In this document: positions 34,851-43,380 of the stretch, piece after piece
How the letters are laid out: the number at the start of each line of letters is the position of its first letter
Position numbering within the stretch: position 1 is the stretch's first letter
Assembly (NCBI RefSeq): GCF_036226925.1
Contig: NZ_CP109031.1
Coordinates: forward strand, 5,580,001 to 5,644,000
From: Streptomyces sp. NBC_00659
GTDB lineage: Bacteria > Actinomycetota > Actinomycetes > Streptomycetales > Streptomycetaceae
Length of the DNA stretch: 64,000 nucleotides
Direction of reading: 5' to 3'
Program-made: the position numbers and the translations under genes
Notes under the pieces: model-generated
The model's database searches: none
What the model was told of the DNA's origin: nothing
The model's input: the letters and a program-made list of their open reading frames with translations, nothing else

Positions 34851-35023
34851 GGGTGCTCTCTCTCCTCGTCGGTGCACCGATCCTCCCGGCGCCCGGGCGA
34901 GTTGGGTAACGGGGCGTGAGTTCCTGGGACGAGTCTGTGACGCCGTGGTGACGCGGGAATCGGGTGGGAACCGAGAGACTCGACAGCATGTACACGACCG
35001 GAACATGAGGCTGAGGGGGGCCG

Positions 35024-36058
35024 ATGTCCAACGGGGGCGGATCCACCATGACCTGGGTGGTGGGCGGCTGCCTGGCCGCCGTGCTCATGCCGGTGGTCAT
35101 GATGGTCGCGGTGAGCGGGGCGTCGAGCGAGGAGGATCCGGGGTATGGCGCGGGCGGGGGGCTGAAGGACGGTACCGTGCCCGCGAGTTACGTTCCCTGG
35201 GTGCTCAAGGCGGGTGCCATGTGCGACGTCATCAAGCCGGCGGTCATCGCCGCGCAGATCGAGGCCGAGTCGGGCTGGAACCCCAACGCCCGTTCCCCCG
35301 TGGGCGCCGAGGGCCTGTCGCAGTTCATGCCGGGGACCTGGCCGAGCTGGGGCGAGGACGACGACGGCAACGGCCGGGCCTCTCCGTACGATCCCGGTGA
35401 CGCGATCATGGCCCAGGGCCGCTACGACTGTGCCCTGGCCAAGACGGTCGAGGGATACAAGAACCGCGGCGAGGCGAGCGGCGAGACCCTCGACCTCGCG
35501 CTCGCGGCGTACAACGCGGGCCCCGGCGCGGTGCACCAGTACCACGGCATGCCGCCGTACACCGAGACCCGGGTCTACGTCGCCCGCATCAAGTCCCTGA
35601 TATCCAAGTACGAGTCGGTGGACGATCCGCCGGGCACGATTCCCGCCGGACAGGAGCTGGCGATGCCGCTCTCCGGGCGCCCGCGTGTGACCTCCCCGTT
35701 CGGCATGCGCATGCACCCGATCAAGCACGTCTACAAGTTGCACACCGGCATCGACTTCGCGGCGCCGCTGGGTACGACGTTCAAGGCGGCCCGGGGCGGC
35801 ACGGTCACCTTCGCCGGCTGGTCCAACGGTTACGGCAACCGGGTGGTCATCTCGCACGGGACCATCAACGGCGACCGCATCTCGACGACCTACAACCACA
35901 TGAGGACCCTGAGCGTGCACGCCGGCCAGCACGTGCAGGTCGGCCAGAAGGTGGGCGAGGTGGGCTCCACCGGTCTCTCGACAGGGCCGCACGCGCACTT
36001 CGAGGTCCAGCAGAACGGCACGTACGTGGATCCGGCACCCTGGCTGGGACTGAAGTGA
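35024..36058 (+). CDS. Membrane-anchored lytic transglycosylase / M23 endopeptidase (VirB1-like)
   Basis: 344 aa, ATG with AGGGGGG just upstream. One membrane anchor (about 9-31). An SLT domain (about 65-190) has the catalytic-type Glu in AAQIEAESGWNPNAR, then GLSQFMPGTW and LALAAYNAGPGAVHQY. An M23 metallopeptidase domain (about 220-340) has the zinc ligands in HTGIDFAAP and GPHAHFEV. This two-enzyme layout is the one used by Gram-positive type IV systems to open the wall. Divergent from the ParA-like gene; heads a three-gene operon. Confidence 0.93.
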   Translation: MSNGGGSTMTWVVGGCLAAVLMPVVMMVAVSGASSEEDPGYGAGGGLKDGTVPASYVPWVLKAGAMCDVIKPAVIAAQIEAESGWNPNARSPVGAEGLSQFMPGTWPSWGEDDDGNGRASPYDPGDAIMAQGRYDCALAKTVEGYKNRGEASGETLDLALAAYNAGPGAVHQYHGMPPYTETRVYVARIKSLISKYESVDDPPGTIPAGQELAMPLSGRPRVTSPFGMRMHPIKHVYKLHTGIDFAAPLGTTFKAARGGTVTFAGWSNGYGNRVVISHGTINGDRISTTYNHMRTLSVHAGQHVQVGQKVGEVGSTGLSTGPHAHFEVQQNGTYVDPAPWLGLK

Positions 36059-36072
36059 GGAGGGAGGCGAGT

Positions 36073-36828
36073 ATGAGGACGACACGGACGGGTACAGCGG
36101 TCCGTACGGGGGCACGCGGGACGTTCGCCGCGCTGGCGGTCGTGTCCGTGGCCGGGGTCCTGGCGTTGACGGGCTGTGGCCTGCGGGACCATCGTGATGA
36201 CGTGGGCGTGCCCGGTTCGTCGCCCTCCGTGGTGCCGTCCGTGGCACCGAAGGCGTCCCTCCCGCAGGGCAGGCCGCTGGGCACGGACGCACACGTGCCG
36301 AGCCCGTCGGGTGTCGACGGGACGGACGCGACGGCAGTATCGGAGGCGTGGGCGGAGGTGGCGTACGGCTATGACACGAAGTACGACTACGGTCCCCACG
36401 ACGCCGTGCTGCGTTCCGCGCGCTGGTTCACCGCGTCCAAGGCCGCGGCCGAGCGGTCGTACCACCCCGCGAGCGGGGCGGGCGCCGAGTGGAACACCTG
36501 GGCCGGCCACCGGGCCTGGATCACGGTGGACGTGACCGCGGACGACGACGCCGACGGTCCCGCCGACACGTCCGTCCTGGCCTACCGCGCTCTCTTCGTG
36601 GAGGGCACGGCCCACGGCCGCGACGGCTGGACGAGCACGGGGCCGCGCGCGAACGTCTACCTCAAGCTCACCCGGGCGGGTGGCGGCCGTCCGTGGCACG
36701 TCGCCGAGGTGACGACCGTGGAAGCGGCGGAGCCGCCTCCCTCGCCGTCAGCCTCCCCGTCCTCGACGCCGGCCTCGCCCTCGGCCTCGATGATGTCCTC
36801 GAACCCGTCCTCGACCACCCCTTCGTGA
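36073..36828 (+). CDS. Lipoprotein of the secretion-like locus, possible VirB8/NTF2-like fold
   Basis: 251 aa from ATG 36073, preceded by AGGGAGG; a GTG at 36055 overlapping the previous stop is the alternative. Signal peptide with lipobox LALTGC, then a Pro/Ser linker, an outer domain (about 90-215) with AWAEVAYGYDTKYDYGP and RPWHVAEVTTVEAA, and a Ser/Pro tail. The domain pattern is similar in size to the VirB8-like protein of the opposite operon. An outer-face partner of the channel is plausible. Confidence 0.75.
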   Translation: MRTTRTGTAVRTGARGTFAALAVVSVAGVLALTGCGLRDHRDDVGVPGSSPSVVPSVAPKASLPQGRPLGTDAHVPSPSGVDGTDATAVSEAWAEVAYGYDTKYDYGPHDAVLRSARWFTASKAAAERSYHPASGAGAEWNTWAGHRAWITVDVTADDDADGPADTSVLAYRALFVEGTAHGRDGWTSTGPRANVYLKLTRAGGGRPWHVAEVTTVEAAEPPPSPSASPSSTPASPSASMMSSNPSSTTPS

Positions 36829-36836
36829 GGGAACCG

Positions 36837-38882
36837 ATGTCTCGACTCAGCCGCGAACAGAAGCGGGAACTCAAGCGGCAGCGCTCGACGGCCGGTGCCG
36901 GGGGGCAGCCGACCGCCGGGATGACGCCGATCGAGGTGCACGTACCGGCGTCCGCGGACGCCGCGGTGGTCCCTGGGTCCGCCGGGGTACGGGGCTGCGC
37001 CACGGTCGGCGGGATGCCGGTCGTGGCCGCGCCCGGCGAGACGGTCCAGGGCGCGATCCTGAACTACCTGCACCGCCTCGCCCTCGCCACCGGCCACCCG
37101 GTGCTGGCCAGCATCCACGACGAACGCATCGGCTTCGTCGTACCGCTCCAGGTGCACGTCGACGGTTCCAGCCGCTACACGGCGGAGCCGGTACGGGTGG
37201 CACCTCCCGCGCCGCCCGCGCAGCAGCGCGAGCCTCGGCCCGAGGGGCGCCCGCACCTTCCGTCCCAGGAACACCGCCGCACCCCACCCGAGGACCACCC
37301 GCACCCCCCGACCCGCGCCTTCACCGAGCCCCCGCCCCCTGAGCGGCGCCCGCAGCCGCCGGTTCGGGACCAGCGCTCGGAGCCACCGGCTCAGCGACGT
37401 CCGGAGGTGCCGGCTCCGCCGCTTCCGCCCGTCCCGGTGTCCGCCGAGACGGTGTCCGCCGAGCCACCCGTACACGCTCCGGAGACTCCGGACGCACCGG
37501 CCGTTCCACGTCGGGACAAGGCGACGTTCCTGCTGCGCGCGGTGCCGGAACCACCTGCGCGTCCGCTCCCGGGACCGGAGACCGGGACACCGTCTGCCCC
37601 GGCCACGACGCCCGAGGCGGTGCCCGCACCCGCACCCGCACCCGAGTACCCGCCCATGGCACCGCCCGCGCCCGAGCCGTCGGTGCGCCCGGAGTCCGTC
37701 GCGGAGCCGCGGCCCGCGCCGGTGCGCAGGCCGGAGCCGGCGGTGACCGCCGAGTTCGTGCTGCAGCCGCAGCCGCAGCCGCAGGCGCCGTCCGTGCAGC
37801 CGGTATCCCCGGCATCCCCGGAATCCGTGCCCGCCACTGCGCCCGCGCCGATGCCCGCGCCCGCCTCCGCGGCGACGGCCGAGCCGGTCGTCACCGTGGA
37901 TCCCGCCAGGGGTGCCGCTGCCGGTGCGGGGGCCGGTCCGGCGAACGGTGGTGCCGTCGTTCCTGCCCCGGGCCCCGACCAGGTGCCCGCGGCCGACCCC
38001 GCCGTGCCCGGTACTCCCACGCCGTCCACCTTCGTCCTGCGGGCGGTACCGGAACCGAAGCCGCTGCCCGGGGCCGCGTCGACGCGTGTCCTGCGGGCGG
38101 TGCCGGAGTCGGCGGCCGCCGCGGTGCCCGCTCCGACGGGGGAGTTCGGCCCGGCCCCGGTGACCGGCCCGGACCCGGAGGCCCCGGCCCCGGAGCCGGT
38201 GCGCGCCCCCGAGCCGAAGGCGGCCGCTCCGGAGCGGAAGGCCGCTTCCGCGATGGAGGCACTGTCGCTGCTCGGCCCGGAGCCGGAACCGGACCCGAAG
38301 CCGACCCCCGCCCGAGGCTTCGACGCCGTGGCGGAGGCGGTGCTCGCGCCGAGTCCGCAGGAGCCGGCCGCGGAACGGGACGCCGCGTCGGCGTTCCTCG
38401 CCGCGCCCGTCGCCCGGATCAACGAGGCCGTGAAGATGGGCCGTATCGAGGCCGCCGCGGGTATGGCGGAGCGCGCCGTCGCGGAGGCGGCGCAGTCGCT
38501 GGGCCAGGAGCACCCCGAGGTGCTGAAGCTGCGCGAACTGACCGCGTACATCGCCTACTTGGCCGGTGACGCGCTCAGGTCGTTCCATCTGTCGCTGGAT
38601 CTCGCGAGGGTTCGCCGACGGCACCGGGACTCCGGGGCCGCCTACGGCAACGTCCAGAGCGCGGCCGCCGCGTGGCGCGCCGTCCGCGATCCCCTCCAGG
38701 GCCTGCACCTCGGGCGGGACCTGATCGGACTGTGGACCGAGCTCGCGGCCGACGACGGCCCCGCCGCCGACGACCTCGAACAGCTCGAATCGGCCCGCAC
38801 CCGCATGATCCGCCTCGCGGAACGAGCCCGTCTCGCCGTGGACAACCCGTACGCCAGGGCGCCCCGCGCCCACGGTCAGTGA
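36837..38882 (+). CDS. Pro/Ala-rich protein with C-terminal TPR-like domain
   Basis: 681 aa, ATG with GTGAGGGA upstream, 8 nt after the lipoprotein gene. Residues about 1-125 are a compact domain (MSRLSREQKRELKRQR, LNYLHRLALATGHPVLASIHDERIG). About 125-510 is a disordered Pro/Ala/Glu region with three copies of a [FV][LV]LRAVPE motif. The last 150 residues are helical with TPR character (RINEAVKMGRIEAAAGMAER, HPEVLKLRELTAYIAYLAGD). Soluble, cytosolic. Its operon position suggests a scaffold or adaptor of the secretion-like apparatus. Confidence 0.82.
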   Translation: MSRLSREQKRELKRQRSTAGAGGQPTAGMTPIEVHVPASADAAVVPGSAGVRGCATVGGMPVVAAPGETVQGAILNYLHRLALATGHPVLASIHDERIGFVVPLQVHVDGSSRYTAEPVRVAPPAPPAQQREPRPEGRPHLPSQEHRRTPPEDHPHPPTRAFTEPPPPERRPQPPVRDQRSEPPAQRRPEVPAPPLPPVPVSAETVSAEPPVHAPETPDAPAVPRRDKATFLLRAVPEPPARPLPGPETGTPSAPATTPEAVPAPAPAPEYPPMAPPAPEPSVRPESVAEPRPAPVRRPEPAVTAEFVLQPQPQPQAPSVQPVSPASPESVPATAPAPMPAPASAATAEPVVTVDPARGAAAGAGAGPANGGAVVPAPGPDQVPAADPAVPGTPTPSTFVLRAVPEPKPLPGAASTRVLRAVPESAAAAVPAPTGEFGPAPVTGPDPEAPAPEPVRAPEPKAAAPERKAASAMEALSLLGPEPEPDPKPTPARGFDAVAEAVLAPSPQEPAAERDAASAFLAAPVARINEAVKMGRIEAAAGMAERAVAEAAQSLGQEHPEVLKLRELTAYIAYLAGDALRSFHLSLDLARVRRRHRDSGAAYGNVQSAAAAWRAVRDPLQGLHLGRDLIGLWTELAADDGPAADDLEQLESARTRMIRLAERARLAVDNPYARAPRAHGQ

Positions 38883-38892
38883 GGAGCTGAGC

Positions 38893-38916
38893 GGCCGGGG
38901 CGGAGCCGCCCCGGCC
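38893..38916. terminator. Terminator hairpin between convergent genes
   Basis: A 10-bp G+C stem with a tight loop lies between the TPR protein stop and the stop codon of the glyoxalase-fold gene, closing the secretion-like locus on its right side. Confidence 0.75.
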
Positions 38917-39405
38917 TCAGTGGACGCAGAACTCGTTGCCCTCGGGGTCCGTCATCACGACCCACTCGCCCGCGGGTTCCTTCACCTCTCGCAGGACGCC
39001 GGCGCCCAGCGACGTCAGACGCTCGACCTCGGCGGCGCGGCGCCCGTCGCCGGGATGCAGGTCGAGGTGGAGCCGGTTCTTCTGCGTCTTGGGTTCGGGG
39101 ACCCGCTGGAACAGCAGGCGCCGCCCGAGGCCGGTACCGCGTTCCTCGTCGTACGGGTCATCGGGATGCCGTACGGCGATCAGGTCCCGGAAGGCCGGGC
39201 GGCCGTGGAAGTCGACGGTCGCCTCGGCCGGCAGGGCGCCGAGGCTCAGCAGTCGCTCGATGAAGGCGCTGTTGTCCTCGACCGTGTACCCGAGCGCGGC
39301 GGACCAGAAGTCGGCCTGCGCGTGTGGATCCGCGGAGTCGATGACGAGTTTCCAGTGGACGGGTGCGGGTGCGGGCACGGGGGTCGGCGTCATGGAGCCA
39401 CTCAT
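38917..39405 (-). CDS. VOC (glyoxalase/bleomycin-resistance fold) protein
   Basis: 162 aa from ATG 39405; in-frame ATGs at 39435 and 39393 are also possible, none with a strong ribosome site. HWKLVIDSADPHAQADFWSAALGYTVED opens the first beta-alpha-beta-beta-beta unit, KNRLHLDLHPGDGRRAAEVERL the second, and WVVMTDPEGNEFCVH is the usual C-terminal strand with metal-type Glu. Substrate unknown. Monocistronic. Confidence 0.9.
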   Translation of the reverse strand: MSGSMTPTPVPAPAPVHWKLVIDSADPHAQADFWSAALGYTVEDNSAFIERLLSLGALPAEATVDFHGRPAFRDLIAVRHPDDPYDEERGTGLGRRLLFQRVPEPKTQKNRLHLDLHPGDGRRAAEVERLTSLGAGVLREVKEPAGEWVVMTDPEGNEFCVH

Positions 39406-39529
39406 AGTGGGTGTCCGGCGGGCGGGCAAGGTCACGCGCCGGGCCCGCCCTCATGTCGTACGGGGGCAGGCCCCGCCGGTTCGCCCCCGGGCGCGGCCGT
39501 GACTGCCAGCGGCCACGGCCGCCGGTTCG

Positions 39530-40642
39530 TCACGAGGTGCCGCGTGTACCGGCCTGACCGGCGGATCCGACGATGTCGGCGGCGATTCCCGCAGCCTCGG
39601 GCGCCGTACCCGCGGCGACAGCGGCGACCTCCGCGATCTCGGCGGTGGTACCCACGGCAACCGCCCCGGTGCCGGCGGCGGTACCCGCAGCGGTACCCGC
39701 GGCGGCCGTCGCCGCCGAGTCCGCGCGGGCCGCTTCCCGCAGGGCACGCGCACCCCGCCGCGCGGCGCGCAGCGCGTCGAACGTCAGGAGCGACAGCGCG
39801 AGCCACACCAGCGCGAACCCGGCCCACCGCTCGGCCGGCATGGCCTCGTGGAAGTAGAAGATGCCGAGGAGGAACTGGAACACGGGCGCCATGTACTGGA
39901 GCAGGCCCAGGGTGGACAGCGGCACGCGGATCGCGGCGGCACCGAAGCAGATCAGGGGGATCGCGGTGACCACGCCGGTCGCCGCGAGCAGCGCGGCGTG
40001 CCCCGGCCCCTGCGCGGTGAACGTCGCGTCGCCGCGCGAGCCCACCCACAGCAGATACGCCAGCGCGGGCAGGAACTGGATCGTGCTCTCGGCGGCGAGC
40101 GATTCGAGGCCGCCGAGGTTGACCTTCTTCTTCGCCAGGCCGTACGTGGCGAAGGAGAAGGCGAGACAGAGGGAGATCCACGGCGGGCGGCCGTAGCCGA
40201 TCGTCAGGACGAGGACGGCCGCGGCGCCGACGCCCACGGCGGCCCATTGCACCGGCCGCAGCCGCTCCTTGAGAAGCAGCACACCCATCGCGATGGTGAC
40301 CAGGGGGTTGATGAAGTAGCCCAGCGAGGCCTCGACCACGTGCCCGGAGTTGACCGCCCAGATGTAGACGCCCCAGTTGACGGTGATGACCGCCGCCGCG
40401 ACCGTGATCAGCGCCAGCTTGCGCGGCTGCCGCAGCAGTTCGCCCGCCCAGGCCCAGCGCCGTGTCACCAGCAGTAGGACCCCGACCACCGCCAGCGACC
40501 ACACCATCCGGTGGGCGAGGATCTCGATCGCTCCGGCGGGCTTCAGCAGCGGCCAGAAGAGGGGGACGAGCCCCCACATCCCGTACGCCGCGAAGCCGTT
40601 CAGCAGACCTATGCGCTGCTCGCCCCTCGACATCCCGGCCAC
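39530..40642 (-). CDS. rarD: RarD-type EamA-family permease
   Basis: 370 aa from GTG 40642, preceded by AAGGAG; ATG 40633 is the alternative. Ten membrane helices in two EamA halves. GLLNGFAAYGMWGLVPLFWPLLK at the start, EILAHRMVWSL, VNWGVYIWAVNSGHVVEASLGYFINPL and LGLLQYMAPVFQFLLGI are RarD signatures. The family is named for chloramphenicol sensitivity but substrates are mostly unknown. The last 60 residues are a low-complexity Ala/Gly/Thr extension not found in the typical 300-aa RarD. Confidence 0.9.
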   Translation of the reverse strand: MAGMSRGEQRIGLLNGFAAYGMWGLVPLFWPLLKPAGAIEILAHRMVWSLAVVGVLLLVTRRWAWAGELLRQPRKLALITVAAAVITVNWGVYIWAVNSGHVVEASLGYFINPLVTIAMGVLLLKERLRPVQWAAVGVGAAAVLVLTIGYGRPPWISLCLAFSFATYGLAKKKVNLGGLESLAAESTIQFLPALAYLLWVGSRGDATFTAQGPGHAALLAATGVVTAIPLICFGAAAIRVPLSTLGLLQYMAPVFQFLLGIFYFHEAMPAERWAGFALVWLALSLLTFDALRAARRGARALREAARADSAATAAAGTAAGTAAGTGAVAVGTTAEIAEVAAVAAGTAPEAAGIAADIVGSAGQAGTRGTS

Positions 40643-40830
40643 CGGCGTCTCCTTCTCCCACGGTCTCGGACGCCTGTGGCGTCCCGCGCTCCGGAGCTCC
40701 CGTGCGGTCGGGGAACTTCCGTGCAGCATGAAAGAAGGTAGCGTCGCACGCCCCGCCTGTCATGCCCGTATCGCCATACGGTCATGACAGGCGAGGTGCG
40801 CGGGACGGGCGCCCGGCGCGCGCCGGGAGG

Positions 40831-40905
40831 TCGGCCCTTCGGTGCCACCGCGACGTCAGTCCTTCGGCGCCGCCGGGACGTCAGCCCTTCAGCGCCGCCG
40901 CGACG
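40831..40905. repeat. 25-bp tandem repeat, three copies, across the stop codon of the NmrA-type gene
   Basis: Units 40831-40855, 40856-40880 and 40881-40905 follow the form TCNGYCCTTCNGYGCC.CCGNGACG. The third copy encodes the last residues and stop of the minus-strand reductase; the other two lie beyond the stop. Confidence 0.85.
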
Positions 40906-41735
40906 GACTCGCTGATCGGCGTGGTCGGGCGGCCCGTGAGCCGGGACAGGTCGCCGGTGGTGGCGGCCAGCTCGCCCTTCTCGATGGAGACGTCGACACC
41001 CGCGAGGATCCCGGCGAGGACCTCGGGCAGCCCGGCGCCGGTCAGGATGGAGGCGAAGGTCTCGGGGGAGACCTGGTTGTAGGTGATCTCCTTGCCGGTC
41101 TGCCGGCTCAGCTCGGCGGCGTACTCGGCGAAGCCCCACGCCTCGTCGCCGCTCAGCTCGTACGTCTTGTTCTCGTGTCCCTCGCCGGTCAGCACCGCGA
41201 CCGCGGCGGCCGCGTAGTCGGCGCGCGCGGCGGAGGCGATCCGGCCCTCGCCGGCGGCCTGGACGACGGCGTCGTGCGCGAGCACCGGGGCGAGGTTCTC
41301 GGTGTAGTTCTCGTGGTACCAGCCGTTGCGCAGCAGTGTGTAGGGCAGTCCGGAGGCGAGCAGGACGTCCTCGGTGGCGCGGTGGTCGTCGGCCAGCGCG
41401 GCCGTCAGGCTGCCGGGGGCGCTGGTGTAGGCGAGGAGGGAGACACCCGCCGCCTCGGCCGCGTCGATGACGACCTGATGCTGCCCGACGCGGCCCTTGT
41501 CGAACTCGTTGCCCGAGATCAGCAGCACCTTGTCGCCGCTCGCGAACAGGCCGTCGAAGGTCGTGGGCGTGTTGTAGTCGGCGACCGCGAGCCGTACGCC
41601 GCGGGCCGCGAGGTCGGCGGCCTTGGACTCGTCCCGCACGACGGCGGTGATCTCCTCGGCGGGGACCTTTTCCAGCAGCTGCTCGACCACGTGACGGCCG
41701 AGGTGTCCGGTGGCTCCGGTGACGACGATGCTCAT
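40881..41735 (-). CDS. NmrA-type NAD(P)H quinone oxidoreductase (QOR2-like)
   Basis: 284 aa from ATG 41735, with AAGGAG 9 nt upstream. The N-terminal Rossmann loop IVVTGATGHLGRHVVEQLL binds NAD(P)H. LLAYTSAPGS and LPYTLLRNGWYHENYTENL are typical of the QorB/NmrA-like atypical SDR group, which reduce quinones or sense redox state. It is divergent from an HxlR regulator through a 129-bp region with repeated operators, so it is very likely the regulated target. Confidence 0.92.
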   Translation of the reverse strand: MSIVVTGATGHLGRHVVEQLLEKVPAEEITAVVRDESKAADLAARGVRLAVADYNTPTTFDGLFASGDKVLLISGNEFDKGRVGQHQVVIDAAEAAGVSLLAYTSAPGSLTAALADDHRATEDVLLASGLPYTLLRNGWYHENYTENLAPVLAHDAVVQAAGEGRIASAARADYAAAAVAVLTGEGHENKTYELSGDEAWGFAEYAAELSRQTGKEITYNQVSPETFASILTGAGLPEVLAGILAGVDVSIEKGELAATTGDLSRLTGRPTTPISESVAAALKG

Positions 41736-41800
41736 GACGTACATCTCCTTGTGGGGTGCGGATGTCACTCACCCTAAGAGCTGCACTAACTGCTGGAAAG

Positions 41801-41858
41801 TACCCACCTTGAAGTAAGGTACATACTTCGACGTAATGTACCCACCTTGAAGTAAGGT
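41801..41858. promoter_or_regulatory. HxlR-type operators (two 20-bp direct repeats)
   Basis: TACCCACCTTGAAGTAAGGT occurs at 41801-41820 and again, identically, at 41839-41858. Each contains the inverted repeat ACCTT-N5-AAGGT. Between them is a related dyad (ACATAC...GTAATGT, 41821-41839). The second copy ends 6 nt before the HxlR start codon, so binding would also repress that gene. Confidence 0.85.
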
Positions 41859-41864
41859 TTTGGC

Positions 41865-42281
41865 ATGGCCGTAAGCAGCGTCAAGGCAGCGGACGGGTAC
41901 GACGCCGGCGAGGCGATGTGCCCCTACCGCCTGGTCCTGGAACACGTCACCAGCCGCTGGGGCGTCCTCGTCCTGATCGAGCTCCTGGAGCGTTCGTACC
42001 GCTTCAGCGAGCTGCGCCGGGCGATCGGCAGGGTCGGGAAAGGGGTCAGCGAGAAGATGCTCACCCAGACCCTGCAGACCCTGGAGCGCGACGGGCTCGT
42101 CCACCGCGACGCCAAGCCGGTCATTCCGCCGCGCGTCGACTACTCCCTGACCGACCTGGGCCGCGAGGCCGCCGAGCAGGTGCGGTCGCTGGCGCTGTGG
42201 ACCAATGAGCGCATGGCCGACGTCGAGCGGGCCCGCAGCGCGTACGACGAGGCCCGGGGACTCGGGCCCCGGGCCTCCTGA
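41865..42281 (+). CDS. HxlR-family winged-helix redox-type regulator
   Basis: 138 aa, ATG 41865 lying just after the second operator; no strong ribosome site, so it may be leaderless. CPYRLVLEHVTSRWGVLVLIEL opens the fold, with the N-terminal Cys (residue 19) that senses quinones or oxidants in YodB/QorR/HypR-type members. RFSELRRAIGRVGKGVSEKML is the recognition region, and the wing reads VDYSLTDLGRE. Divergent from the quinone reductase, which it presumably represses until electrophile stress. Confidence 0.93.
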   Translation: MAVSSVKAADGYDAGEAMCPYRLVLEHVTSRWGVLVLIELLERSYRFSELRRAIGRVGKGVSEKMLTQTLQTLERDGLVHRDAKPVIPPRVDYSLTDLGREAAEQVRSLALWTNERMADVERARSAYDEARGLGPRAS

Positions 42282-42300
42282 GAACCGCCTGCGGACGGGT

Positions 42301-43372
<1,072 letters not shown>

Positions 43373-43380
<8 letters not shown>

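Noticed and set aside
20829..38882. Integrated conjugative element (pSAM2/SLP1 type)
   Set aside because: Those use an FtsK-like TraB, Rep, Int and Xis and insert at a tRNA gene; none of these is present and no attachment repeats were found.
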